A DNA stretch of 64,000 nt from NCBI RefSeq assembly GCF_009936375.1, contig NZ_AP022332.1:2760501-2824500 (forward strand), read 5' to 3'. Both the position numbers and the translations under genes were made by a program. Numbering within the stretch: position 1 is the first letter of the stretch; each line of letters begins with the position of its first letter. Positions 9,018 through 17,901 of this stretch are shown here, piece by piece. Below the pieces are notes generated by a model. It had not been told where the DNA came from, did no database searches, and was given only the letters and a program-made list of their open reading frames with translations. This stretch comes from Methylosinus sp. C49 (GTDB taxonomy: Bacteria > Pseudomonadota > Alphaproteobacteria > Rhizobiales > Beijerinckiaceae).

Positions 9018-9554
9018 TCAGGCGTGGCGTGCAGGACGCAACGCGACGATCGTCGAGCAGACCAGCGCCGCGGCCCAGAGGCCAAGGAAGGCGCTGGCGT
9101 TGATGGCGAAAATGCGCGCGACGCTGGCGAGCGCATAATGCGAGACGTCGCCGCCCACGGCGCGGGTGATCGTGAAGAGCGCGCCCTCATAGACGAGAAA
9201 GCTCGCGACCAGCGCAGCGAAGGGCGCGCCGGCGCCGATCGACATGCGCGCGGCGAAACGCGCCGTCTCGCAGCACAGGAGCGCGATGAGTCCGAGCGCG
9301 CCGCCCCAGGCGAGCGTCTCGAAGTCCAATGGATAATGCAGCATGGTGAAGCCGACGAGCTGATTGGCGAACCAGATCGCCGCCGTCAGCGCCAGCGCAT
9401 TGCGCCGCGCGCTGGTGAGCGCCGCAATGGCGGCGAAGCCCGCGAGCGGCGCCGCGCAAGCGAAGGCGAGCGAGAAGAAGGCGCCGACGAGAATGAGCGC
9501 GCCGCTCCACAGCAGATTGCGCTCATCGATGATGGGAAGTGAAAGCCTTGTCAT
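9018..9554 (-). CDS. Integral membrane protein of unknown function in the B12 operon
   Basis: 178 residues from ATG 9554, fixed by TAAGGAG seven bases upstream. Five or six hydrophobic segments are visible (beginning LLWSGALILVGAFFSLAFA), with an Arg-bearing loop SARRN between the second and third. Size and topology resemble small substrate-binding subunits of vitamin transporters. It is third in a riboswitch-controlled operon after btuB, so a part in cobalamin or cobalt uptake across the inner membrane is inferred, not shown. No ATPase or other ABC component is nearby. Confidence 0.75.
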   Translation of the reverse strand: MTRLSLPIIDERNLLWSGALILVGAFFSLAFACAAPLAGFAAIAALTSARRNALALTAAIWFANQLVGFTMLHYPLDFETLAWGGALGLIALLCCETARFAARMSIGAGAPFAALVASFLVYEGALFTITRAVGGDVSHYALASVARIFAINASAFLGLWAAALVCSTIVALRPARHA

Positions 9555-9617
9555 GCGATGCTCCTTATTTATGAGCGGGGCCGGACGCCCTGCTCTACTG
9601 AAGATCAATGCCGAAGA

Positions 9618-10181
9618 TCAATGCGCCGCCCGATCGAGCGGATCGGGCTCGACGAGACCGAGCCAGCGCGCCCGCAGCGCATCCCACAATGCGAGCCGCG
9701 ACCAATCGGGCTCACGCAGAATTTTCTCCGTCTCTGGATGCAGAAACGGATTGGGCAAGAGCACGGCGAGCTGCTGCTCATCCGCGCCATTGAACAATTG
9801 CAGGCTCCAGGACATTGGAACGCATGTCCCCGAGAAGCGCCGATGCAACTCCGCGCGCGCCGTGCGCCTGTGCTGCGCGAGCTCTGGCGATGTCGGCCGG
9901 CTGCGCGGTCCTTTCGTCTCGCCGATGCAGACATGGAAATGCGTCTGCCCGAAAGCGATGGTGAGATAGCCATCGAGGAGACCAATATGCGTCGGCGCCT
10001 GATCGACATGAATCTCGAAGGCCGCGCCTTGAATGATCGGCCCGAACACGATCTCGCGCCAATGATTTTCAAAAAGATCGCGCAGCAGCGCCTCCAGGCT
10101 CTGCGCATCGGTCGGCAGAGCGAAGACATCGACCGGCGTTCCATCCGGCTCCAGGCGCCGTTGCGGCGTCGCATCCGTCAT
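9618..10181 (-). CDS. Conserved protein of unknown function in the B12 operon
   Basis: 187 residues, soluble, with no signal peptide. GAGGGAGA upstream supports ATG 10181. Conserved-looking features are a His/Cys-containing core GQTHFHVCIGETKGP at about residues 80-95 and RRTARAELHRRFSG soon after. I do not recognise a characterised family. It lies 25 bases after btuB and 63 bases before the membrane protein, so all three are probably co-transcribed from the riboswitch. The histidine-rich core could bind a metal or corrinoid, but this is speculation. Confidence 0.75.
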   Translation of the reverse strand: MTDATPQRRLEPDGTPVDVFALPTDAQSLEALLRDLFENHWREIVFGPIIQGAAFEIHVDQAPTHIGLLDGYLTIAFGQTHFHVCIGETKGPRSRPTSPELAQHRRTARAELHRRFSGTCVPMSWSLQLFNGADEQQLAVLLPNPFLHPETEKILREPDWSRLALWDALRARWLGLVEPDPLDRAAH

Positions 10182-10206
10182 CGGTTCATTCTCCCTCGAA
10201 ACCTCG

Positions 10207-12231
10207 TCACCAGCTGAACTTCACGCCGCCATAGATGGAGCGTCCCGCCGTTCCGTAGTCGAGGACTTCCTCATAGCGCGCGTCATTGACGTTCTCGATC
10301 CGCGCGAACACCGACATGCGCTCGTCGATCTTGTAATCGGCGAAGAGATCCAGCTTGGCGTAAGGCGCGAGCATCACGCGCTGCGAGAAAATATAGTCGT
10401 AATCGGGGTTCGGCCCGACGAAGGTAAGGCGCGCCTCGAGCTCAAGCCCTGCGATTCCCGTGTAGATGAGGGAGCCCGTCGCCTTGTCGCGCGGCCGGCG
10501 GAACAGGCTGCGCTGCGTCGTCAGATTTTCCGCGGCGAGATGCGTGTAGCTCGTGCGCAAGCGCCATTCGCCGGGAACGACGATCGCCTCGCCGGAAAAT
10601 TCGACGCCTTTCGTGCGCGCGCGGCCGACATTGTAATAGCAGCCGAAGGCCTGTGTCGCAGAGCAGCTCGGCGCGCGGCCGAATTCGATGAGGTCGCGAA
10701 AGCGATTTTCGAACAGCGACAGCGATGCGTAGAGACGCTCGCCGAACAAGGATTGATCGACGCCGACGTCATAGCCGACGCTCGTCTCCGGCGCGAGCGT
10801 CGGATCGCCATATTGGCTGAAGCGCTGATAGAGCGAGGCGACGCGCGCGCCCGTTCCGGCGCTGCCGCGTAATTTCGTTCCAGTCTCCTCGAGGCGATAG
10901 GCGGCGGTGGCGCGCCAAGTCGCGAATGTGCGATTTTGATCGACCGCATCGATGCGGCCGCCATAGGAGAGATCGATGCGCTCGAGCAAGGTGAGCTTGT
11001 GCTGCGCGAAGCCTGAATGCGTCGTCTGCGCAGCTTCGATCGGCGTGAATGTGGTCGGCGGAACCGGGTCCTGCGACGTGCGCACGGACTCCGTCTCATT
11101 GCGCGCGCCGAAGGTCAGAAGGCCGAAGCCGTCGAGCGAAAGATCGCCCTGATATTCGAAGCCGCGCCGCGCGCCGCGATAGCCGCGGCGGCAATTGTAG
11201 GAGTCGTAGCTCGCATCATAGCAGGAGCGCGCCTGCCAGACGTCTCGGTTCGTCACATTGCCGAACAGAGTGAAGCGATTGTGCAATGCGCGATCGAACA
11301 TGTCGGCGTCGATGCGCGCAAAGCCCTGCGCGAATGTCGCATGCTGATGATTTTGCGGATCGAACACATCCACGCCGGAAAAGGAATAAGGATTGTCGAA
11401 GCGGATCGCGCTGTCATAGCCGAAGAAGCCGGCCTCGACCGCGATATCCTCATTCACGCGATAGCCGAGGCGCGCGCTGGCGCCACCTTTTCTGGTCGGA
11501 TCATTGGGCGGCAGAGGCGGCAGAGGCGTCTTGCCGTCGCCGATCGTCAGCGGCCGCGTGATGCGATAGCCATAGCGCGGATGACCGTCGATCGTCAGCG
11601 CATCGATCGCGAATGCGTACCACAAGCGGTCCTCGCTTCCCGAGACGCGCGCGCGCAAATGTCCGGTTCCATAGGAGCCGCCTTCCAGGGAGAGAGACGC
11701 GCGCGGCCGCCCCTCGCCTTTGCGCGTGACGATGTGAATGACGCCGCCCATCGCGTCGGAGCCATAGAGCGCCGATTGCGGGCCGCGCAGCACCTCTATG
11801 CGTTCTATGTCGGTGGCGACGAGACCGCCGAGATCGACGGAGCCATCGGTGGAGGACGGATCGCCGATGCGCACGCCATCGACGAGCACGAGCGTCTGGC
11901 CGGGCGTCGCGCCGCGTAGAAAGACGGAGGTCTGCGCGCCGGGGCCGCCGGTCTCATAGAGATCGAGGCCGGGCGCGCCGCGCAGCGCCTCGGTGAGGCC
12001 GGTCGCGCCGCGCTTCTCGATCTGCGCGGACGGGATCACGGTGACGGCGGAGGAGGATTTGTCGACGCGCTCTTCGACGCGATCGGCGGAGACGATGGTC
12101 GCCGCGCCGATCTCGACCGTGGGCAGAGCCTCCTGCCCAGCGGCGGAAGCGGGAAGAAGAAGCACGGCGGAACAAAGCGCAAAACGAGAAGCGGCGCCCG
12201 CGAGGGCGGCCCAATGAGACAGGGAGGACAT
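10207..12231 (-). CDS. btuB: TonB-dependent vitamin B12 receptor BtuB
   Basis: 674 residues. A signal peptide (cleavage near ASAAGQE) leads to a plug domain with LRGATPGQTLVLVDGVRI and VLRGPQSALYGSDAMGG, then a 22-strand barrel ending in aromatic GGVKFSW. The ligand is inferred from the cobalamin riboswitch in the leader rather than from the protein alone. The receptor imports corrinoids through the outer membrane using TonB energy. It heads an operon with two uncharacterised genes; btuCDF are not in the window. Confidence 0.92.
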   Translation of the reverse strand: MSSLSHWAALAGAASRFALCSAVLLLPASAAGQEALPTVEIGAATIVSADRVEERVDKSSSAVTVIPSAQIEKRGATGLTEALRGAPGLDLYETGGPGAQTSVFLRGATPGQTLVLVDGVRIGDPSSTDGSVDLGGLVATDIERIEVLRGPQSALYGSDAMGGVIHIVTRKGEGRPRASLSLEGGSYGTGHLRARVSGSEDRLWYAFAIDALTIDGHPRYGYRITRPLTIGDGKTPLPPLPPNDPTRKGGASARLGYRVNEDIAVEAGFFGYDSAIRFDNPYSFSGVDVFDPQNHQHATFAQGFARIDADMFDRALHNRFTLFGNVTNRDVWQARSCYDASYDSYNCRRGYRGARRGFEYQGDLSLDGFGLLTFGARNETESVRTSQDPVPPTTFTPIEAAQTTHSGFAQHKLTLLERIDLSYGGRIDAVDQNRTFATWRATAAYRLEETGTKLRGSAGTGARVASLYQRFSQYGDPTLAPETSVGYDVGVDQSLFGERLYASLSLFENRFRDLIEFGRAPSCSATQAFGCYYNVGRARTKGVEFSGEAIVVPGEWRLRTSYTHLAAENLTTQRSLFRRPRDKATGSLIYTGIAGLELEARLTFVGPNPDYDYIFSQRVMLAPYAKLDLFADYKIDERMSVFARIENVNDARYEEVLDYGTAGRSIYGGVKFSW

Positions 12232-12355
12232 TGCCGGAAGACTCGCAGCAGACGTGGGCCGTCACTGCGAAAGGTCGCGACCCTCTCGCACAAAGCGAAA
12301 AGAGTCTCGGCCGCCTCGGTGCACCCCGCCCGACGCTATCGCGCGTGACCACGAC

Positions 12356-12540
12356 TGATGGCAGGTCTCCTGGCTCGCGGGTCAGCGCCTTCGGATCGCC
12401 TTCCCGGAGCGTCTGCTCCAGTGGCTCGTATGATCCTCGGCTCGCCGCTCACAGTTGCGGGGGCAGCCGCGGCTTCGCGCCGTCGCCGGCGCTCACCGCA
12501 TTCCCTTTTGATCCCTCGAGAGGGAACCATCCCTTTCAAT
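12356..12540 (-). promoter_or_regulatory. Cobalamin (AdoCbl) riboswitch
   Basis: Read on the minus strand, the element has the AAAGGGAAT-GCGGTG segment (12489-12515), GGCTGCCCCCGCAACTGT (about 12450-12467), a GAGCCACTGG segment and the B12 box AGCCAGGAGACCTGCCATCA (12356-12375), in the order of known cobalamin riboswitches. It ends about 125 bases before the btuB start. It should repress btuB and the two genes behind it when adenosylcobalamin is plentiful. Confidence 0.95.
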
Positions 12541-12635
12541 AGAGCCGCGCAGCGCCGCCCTGTCAAGCGCCCGTCGGCATGTTCGGAACGAAGCCTCGCG
12601 CGGCGCGTTGGGATTGCGGCGACAGGACTCGTCCC

Positions 12636-12661
12636 CCGGAACTCGCGCCCGGAACTCGCGC
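12636..12661. repeat. 13-base tandem repeat, two copies
   Basis: CCGGAACTCGCGC occurs twice back to back, between the riboswitch and the divergent cupin gene. Its significance is unknown; it may overlap a promoter or be replication slippage. Confidence 0.6.
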
Positions 12662-12696
12662 CAGGGAAAATTCGATTAGAATTTCGGAGAAGATAA

Positions 12697-13128
12697 ATGA
12701 GCGCCATTCACCTCGTCGCCACCAATGACCTGCCGCGCGCCCAAGTCGGCGGCGTCGACGATCCGAGCGTGCGCTGGGCGGGCGCCTTCGCCTCCTGCGG
12801 CGAGCATGGCGCCACGCAATCCTCGACCATCGTCTATGAGATCGAGCCCGGCGGACGGCTCGGCTGGCACACGGACGCCACCGAGGAGACGCAATATATC
12901 CTCGGCGGCTCCGGCGAGTTGCGCGCCGAGGGCGGCGTCACCCATCATGTGCGGCCGGGCGACGTCTTCGTCATTCCGACGCCGCTGCGGCATGATCTCG
13001 TCAACACGGGCGAGGAAACGCTGCGCGCCGTCGCCTTCTTCGCGGCGCCGATGTTCACGCAGCGTTTCGACAATGTGATGATCGCGCCCGACGTGCATGT
13101 GCTGGGCACGCCGAACCGCGCGGGCTGA
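12697..13128 (+). CDS. Cupin-domain protein
   Basis: 143 residues, a single small beta-barrel. The metal-site motif G(X)5HXH is degenerate: GGRLGWHTDATEETQYILGG keeps one His and a Glu, and the second motif is RPGDVFVIPTPLRHDLVN with His. GGAGAAG precedes ATG 12697. It could be a sugar isomerase-like or regulatory cupin; no specific substrate can be named. It ends five bases from the convergent dehydrogenase gene. Confidence 0.8.
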   Translation: MSAIHLVATNDLPRAQVGGVDDPSVRWAGAFASCGEHGATQSSTIVYEIEPGGRLGWHTDATEETQYILGGSGELRAEGGVTHHVRPGDVFVIPTPLRHDLVNTGEETLRAVAFFAAPMFTQRFDNVMIAPDVHVLGTPNRAG

Positions 13129-13133
13129 GCGTC

Positions 13134-14585
13134 TCACATATTGCCGAGACAGACATATTTGATCTCGAGATAGCTCTCTATGCCGTATTTGGAGCCCTCG
13201 CGTCCCATGCCCGACTGCTTCACGCCGCCGAAAGGCGCCGCCTCGCTCGACATCAGCGATTCGTTGACGCCGACCATGCCGAATTCGAGCTGCTCGGCAA
13301 CGCGGAACACGCGCGCTATGTCGCGGCTGTAGAAATAGGCGGCGAGGCCGTAATGCGTCGAATTGGCGAGGCGGAGCGCCTCCGCTTCATCCTCGAAGGT
13401 GGTGATCGCGGCGACGGGGCCGAAGATCTCCTCCTCGAAGATTTGCATGTCCGGCCGCGCGTCGAAGAGCACGGTCGGCGCATAGAAATTGCCGCCGAGC
13501 TCATGGCGTCCGCCACCGGTCAGCACTTTGGCGCCGTGTGCGCGCGCGTCGGCGACGAGACGCTCGACCTTTTCGATAGCCGCCTCCTCGATCAGCGGGC
13601 CGATGACGACGCCGGGCTCGACGCCGCGCCCGACCTTCAGCTTCGAGACCGCCTCGGCGAGCTTGGCGCCGAAGGCCTCCGCCACATCCTTCTGCACGAG
13701 AAAGCGATTGGCGCAGACGCAGGTCTGGCCGCTATTGCGATATTTGGTCGCCAGCGCGCCCTTCACCGCGAGATCGAGATCGGCGTCGGCGAAGACGATG
13801 AAAGGCGCGTTGCCGCCGAGCTCCATCGAGCATTTCAGCACATTCTCCGCCGCCTGGCGCAGAAGAATCTTCCCCACCTCGGTCGAGCCGGTGAAGCTGA
13901 TCTTGCGCACGGTCGGATTGGAGGTCAGCTCCACGCCGACGCTGGCGGGATCATTGGTCGTCACCACATTGAGCACGCCGTCCGGCACGCCGGCGCGCTG
14001 CGCGATCTCGGCGAGCGCTATGGCCGAGAGCGGCGTCAGCTCGGCAGGCTTCACCACCATTGTGCAGCCGGCGGCGAGCGCCGCGCCGGCCTTGCGCGCG
14101 ATCATGGCGGAAGGGAAGTTCCAGGGCGTGATCGCGGCGGTGACGCCGATCGCCTGCTTGAACACGAGAATGCGCTTCTCGCGCGCCTGCTGCGGGATCA
14201 CATCGCCATAGACGCGGCGCCCCTCCTCCGCGAACCAATCGAAATAGGCCGCGGCATAGGCGATCTCGCCGCGCGCCTCGGCGATCGGCTTGCCCTGCTC
14301 CGCGGTGATGATCTGCGCGAGGCGCTCCTGATCGGCGAGCAGCAGATCATGCAGGCGCCGCAATATTTGCGCGCGCTCCTTGGCGAGCTTGCCGCGCCAG
14401 CCGGGCAGCGCGCGCTCGGCCGCCTCGATCGCGCGGCGCGTCTCGGCCGCGCCCATGTCCGGGACCTCGGCCAATACCGCGCCCGTGGCCGGATCGCGAA
14501 CGGTGAAGGTCGCGCCATTATCGGCGCTGACAAAGGCGCCGTCGATAAAGGCCTGGTGGCGGAACGGGCGGGGCTCTCTGGTCAT
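13134..14585 (-). CDS. gabD: NAD(P)-dependent succinate-semialdehyde dehydrogenase family
   Basis: 483 residues, standard for the family. The cofactor-binding motif FTGSTEVGK, the catalytic Glu in ELGGNAPFIV and the nucleophile Cys in NSGQTCVCANRF are intact, with a second Cys two residues after the nucleophile as in GabD enzymes. It oxidises succinate semialdehyde to succinate; glutarate semialdehyde is an alternative substrate. No gabT or gabP is adjacent, so the physiological substrate is inferred from sequence resemblance only. Confidence 0.88.
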   Translation of the reverse strand: MTREPRPFRHQAFIDGAFVSADNGATFTVRDPATGAVLAEVPDMGAAETRRAIEAAERALPGWRGKLAKERAQILRRLHDLLLADQERLAQIITAEQGKPIAEARGEIAYAAAYFDWFAEEGRRVYGDVIPQQAREKRILVFKQAIGVTAAITPWNFPSAMIARKAGAALAAGCTMVVKPAELTPLSAIALAEIAQRAGVPDGVLNVVTTNDPASVGVELTSNPTVRKISFTGSTEVGKILLRQAAENVLKCSMELGGNAPFIVFADADLDLAVKGALATKYRNSGQTCVCANRFLVQKDVAEAFGAKLAEAVSKLKVGRGVEPGVVIGPLIEEAAIEKVERLVADARAHGAKVLTGGGRHELGGNFYAPTVLFDARPDMQIFEEEIFGPVAAITTFEDEAEALRLANSTHYGLAAYFYSRDIARVFRVAEQLEFGMVGVNESLMSSEAAPFGGVKQSGMGREGSKYGIESYLEIKYVCLGNM

Positions 14586-14894
14586 CTCGGCTGCGCTCCC
14601 GACGCGATACGAAAGGGGCCATCGAATACGGCGCCTTGGCCAGCGGACACAACATTTAGCTTCCGCAAATCATTCGGGGAGAGTCCCGCCCGCGGTCCCG
14701 CTGCCCGAAAAGCGGCGCTTTCCTTGCGTATCCGGCGCCCTCCCGCGGAAGGCGGAACCGCGGCCCCGGCTCGCGCGTCATATGGGAAACGCTGCAATCT
14801 CATATGGCTTCATCCTGAAAATCCGACATAATCGCGGGATTCGCGTGAGCCGCCGCGCTCACGCCAGCCCTGACGCCCCGAAAGCGAGATCACC
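14586..14894. other. Divergent intergenic region with a hairpin in the yejA leader
   Basis: 309 bases between gabD and yejA. An 8-bp hairpin (14843-14850 with 14857-14864) lies about 30 bases before the yejA start and could affect translation or transcript stability. Two CATATG sites lie near 14782 and 14803. I see no recognised operator. Confidence 0.35.
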
Positions 14895-16784
14895 TTGGCT
14901 GAAACACGCAATTTTCTTCCCGTGACGCGCCGCCGGGCGCTCGCCGCCTTCTCGAGCCTCGCCGGGCTTGCCCTGCCGGGATGGGCCGTGCGCCCCGCCC
15001 TCGCCGAAGCTACGGCGGGCGAGACCGAGAGCCATGGCCTCTCCATTTTCGGCGAGCTCGCCGAGCCGGCGGATTTTCCGCATTTCGCCTATGTGAACCC
15101 CGAGGCGCCCAAGGGCGGAACGCTGGTGATGGAGCCGCCGCCGCCCGAAAAGAACAGCTATGATTCGCTCAACCCGTATATTTTGCGCGGCAATCCGGCC
15201 GCGGGCGTCGGGCTCATCTATGACACGCTGATGGCCGGCAGCCTCGACGAGCGCGACGCGCTCTATGGGCTCGTCGCGAAAAAGGTGCGCATCTCCGCCG
15301 ACAAGCTCACCTATACATTCTTTCTGCGCAAGGAGGCGCGCTTTCACGACGGCTCGCCGCTCACTGCCCATGACGTCGCCTTCTCGCTCGACATTCTGAA
15401 AGCGGAAGGCCATCCGATGATCGCGCAATCGATGCGCGATCTCGTCAGCGCCACGGCGCAGGCGGATGACGTTCTCGTGGTGAAATTCGCCCCCGGCCGC
15501 GCGCGCGATCTGCCGATCATCGTCGCCAGCCAGCCGATCTTCTCCAAGGCCTATTACACCAAGCACAAGTTCAACGAGACGACGCTGGAGCCTCCGCTCG
15601 GCTCCTCCTCCTATAAGATCGGCGCGGTCGACCCGGGCCGCTTCATCGCCTTTCAGCGCGTGCCGGACTATTGGGCGAAGGATTTGCCGGTCAATGTCGG
15701 CCAAGCCAATTTCGACGCGATACGCTTCGATTATTACGGCGACCGCAATGTCGCTTTCGAGGCCTTCAAGGCCGGCGCCTTCACCGTGCATGAGGAGTTC
15801 ACCTCGGCCATTTGGGCGACGGGCTACGACTTCCCCGCCTTCCGTGACGGGCGCGTCAAGCGCGAGGAGATTCCCGATTACAACATATCGGGAACGCAGG
15901 GCTGGTTCATGAACATACGCCGGCCGGTGTTCGCCGATCCGCGCGTGCGCAAGGCGCTCGGCTACGCATTCGATTTCGAATGGACGAACCATAATCTCAT
16001 GTACGACTCGTATAAGCGTACGAGCTCCTATTTCGAGAACTCCGATCTCGAAGCGGTCGGCGTTCCGACGCCGGCCGAGCTCGCTCTGCTCGAGCCGTAC
16101 CGCAATCGTCTGCCTAAGGAAGTCTTCGAGGCGCCGTTTCAGCCGCCGGTGTCGGACGGCTCGGGACAGGATCGCAATCTCTTGCGCAAGGCCGTGGACC
16201 TTTTGACCGACGCCGGCTGCACGCGCAAGGACGGCGTGCTGCGCCTGCCCGACGGCAAGCCGCTCGAGTTCGAGTTTCTCTATAACACCAGCATGTTCGA
16301 GCGGCATACGCAGCCCTTCATCAAGAATCTGAAGCTGATCGGCGTCAACGCCCGCATGCGCGTCGTCGACGCGGCGCAATACAAATCCCGGCTCGACGAT
16401 CACGACTATGACGTCATCATGGAGCGCGTGCGCATCGCCTATTCGCCTGGCGAGGAGCTGCGCATCATGTTCGGCTCCGAGGCGGCGCGCACCAAGGGCT
16501 CGCAAAATGTCATCGGCGTCGCCGATCCGGTCGTCGATGCGCTCATCGAAAAAGCGCTTGTCGCCAATTCGCGCGAGGAGCTGGCCGCCATCTGCCGTGC
16601 GCTCGACCGCGTGCTGATCGCCGGCCAATATTGGATTCCGCACTACTACAAGCCGACGCATTGGATCGCCCATTGGGACGTGTTCGGCCGCCCGGAGCGC
16701 TATCCGCGCTTCGACACGGGCATAGCCGCGACATGGTGGTGGGACGACGCCAAGGCGCGCAAGATCAACTACACGGGGCGCTGA
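14895..16784 (+). CDS. yejA: ABC transporter peptide-binding protein, YejA-like
   Basis: 629 residues. The N-terminus has a twin-arginine-like signal (RRRALAAFSSLAGLALPG), so export may be by Tat. The body is an SBP_bac_5 domain (EARFHDGSPLTAHDVAFSLD, later GTQGWFMNIRRPVFADPRVRKAL). TTG 14895 is used as start because no ATG gives a complete signal. It should deliver oligopeptides or peptide antibiotics such as microcin C to the permeases that follow. The yejABEF order is complete. Confidence 0.9.
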   Translation: MAETRNFLPVTRRRALAAFSSLAGLALPGWAVRPALAEATAGETESHGLSIFGELAEPADFPHFAYVNPEAPKGGTLVMEPPPPEKNSYDSLNPYILRGNPAAGVGLIYDTLMAGSLDERDALYGLVAKKVRISADKLTYTFFLRKEARFHDGSPLTAHDVAFSLDILKAEGHPMIAQSMRDLVSATAQADDVLVVKFAPGRARDLPIIVASQPIFSKAYYTKHKFNETTLEPPLGSSSYKIGAVDPGRFIAFQRVPDYWAKDLPVNVGQANFDAIRFDYYGDRNVAFEAFKAGAFTVHEEFTSAIWATGYDFPAFRDGRVKREEIPDYNISGTQGWFMNIRRPVFADPRVRKALGYAFDFEWTNHNLMYDSYKRTSSYFENSDLEAVGVPTPAELALLEPYRNRLPKEVFEAPFQPPVSDGSGQDRNLLRKAVDLLTDAGCTRKDGVLRLPDGKPLEFEFLYNTSMFERHTQPFIKNLKLIGVNARMRVVDAAQYKSRLDDHDYDVIMERVRIAYSPGEELRIMFGSEAARTKGSQNVIGVADPVVDALIEKALVANSREELAAICRALDRVLIAGQYWIPHYYKPTHWIAHWDVFGRPERYPRFDTGIAATWWWDDAKARKINYTGR

Positions 16785-16788
16785 ACCT

Positions 16789-17898
16789 ATGGCCGCCTAT
16801 ATTCTGCGACGCCTTTTGCTGATGATCCCGACGATCCTCGGCATCATGCTCATCTCCTTCGCCATTGTGCAATTCGCGCCGGGCGGCCCTGTCGAGCGCG
16901 TCATCGCGCAGCTGCAGGGCTATGACATGGGCGCGACCTCGCGCTTTTCCGGCGGCGGCGGCGATGTCGGCCGCGGCGGCGCGGCGACGCCGGGCGCCGG
17001 CGCGGAGGGCGCCTCCAAATATCGCGGCGCGCAGGGGCTCGACCCCAAATTCATCGCAGAGCTGGAAAAGCAGTTCGGCTTCGACAAGCCGGCCTGGGAG
17101 CGCTTCCTGCTGATGGTGAAGAATTACGCCGTCTTCGACTTCGGCCGCAGCTATTTCCGTGACGAGAGCGTGCTGAAGCTCATCGGCGAGAAGCTGCCGG
17201 TCTCCATGTCGCTCGGATTGTGGATGACGCTCATCTCCTATTCCGTCTCCATTCCGCTCGGCATCGCCAAAGCGGTGCGCGACGGCGAGCGTTTCGACGC
17301 GTGGACGTCCAATCTCGTCATCATCGGCTATGCGATACCGAGCTTTCTTTTCGCTATGCTGCTCATCGTGCTCTTCGCCGGCGGCTCATTCTGGCAGATA
17401 TTCCCGCTACGCGGCCTCGTCTCGGAGAATTTCTCGGAGCTGTCGCTACCGGCCAAGGTGGGCGATTATCTGTGGCACATCTGCCTGCCCGTGCTCGCCA
17501 TGACGCTCGGCGCCTTCGCGACGCAGACCTTCTTGACCAAAAACTCCTTCCTCGACGAGATCCGTAAGCAATATGTGCAGACGGCGCGCATGAAGGGCCT
17601 GACTGAGAACCGCGTGCTCTATGGCCATGTGTTCCGCAACGCCATGCTCATCGTCGTCTCCGGCTTTCCGGGCGCCTTCGTGCACGCCTTCCTCACAGGC
17701 TCGGTGCTGATCGAGACCATCTTCTCGCTCGACGGGCTCGGCTATCTCTCCTACGAATCCATCGTCAATCGCGATTATCCGGTGGTGTTCGCCAATCTCT
17801 ATATTTTCGCGCTGCTGGGCCTCGTGGTGAATCTCCTCTCCGACCTCACCTACACTTGGATCGATCCGCGCATCGATTTCGAGACGCGCGAGGTCTGA
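16789..17898 (+). CDS. yejB: ABC transporter permease YejB
   Basis: 369 residues. It starts MAAYILRRLLLMIPTILGI, typical of DppB/YejB permeases, has a glycine-rich insert (about residues 47-80) after the first helix as YejB proteins do, and the EAA-type loop region near RKQYVQTARMKGLTENRV. Six membrane segments are expected. It starts five bases after the yejA stop and ends four bases before yejE. Confidence 0.92.
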   Translation: MAAYILRRLLLMIPTILGIMLISFAIVQFAPGGPVERVIAQLQGYDMGATSRFSGGGGDVGRGGAATPGAGAEGASKYRGAQGLDPKFIAELEKQFGFDKPAWERFLLMVKNYAVFDFGRSYFRDESVLKLIGEKLPVSMSLGLWMTLISYSVSIPLGIAKAVRDGERFDAWTSNLVIIGYAIPSFLFAMLLIVLFAGGSFWQIFPLRGLVSENFSELSLPAKVGDYLWHICLPVLAMTLGAFATQTFLTKNSFLDEIRKQYVQTARMKGLTENRVLYGHVFRNAMLIVVSGFPGAFVHAFLTGSVLIETIFSLDGLGYLSYESIVNRDYPVVFANLYIFALLGLVVNLLSDLTYTWIDPRIDFETREV

Positions 17899-17901
17899 CC
17901 G

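Noticed and set aside
14859-16673. 604-residue minus-strand open frame opposite yejA
   Set aside because: It is the antisense shadow of yejA; composition is rich in Arg, His, Asp and Glu with no domain.
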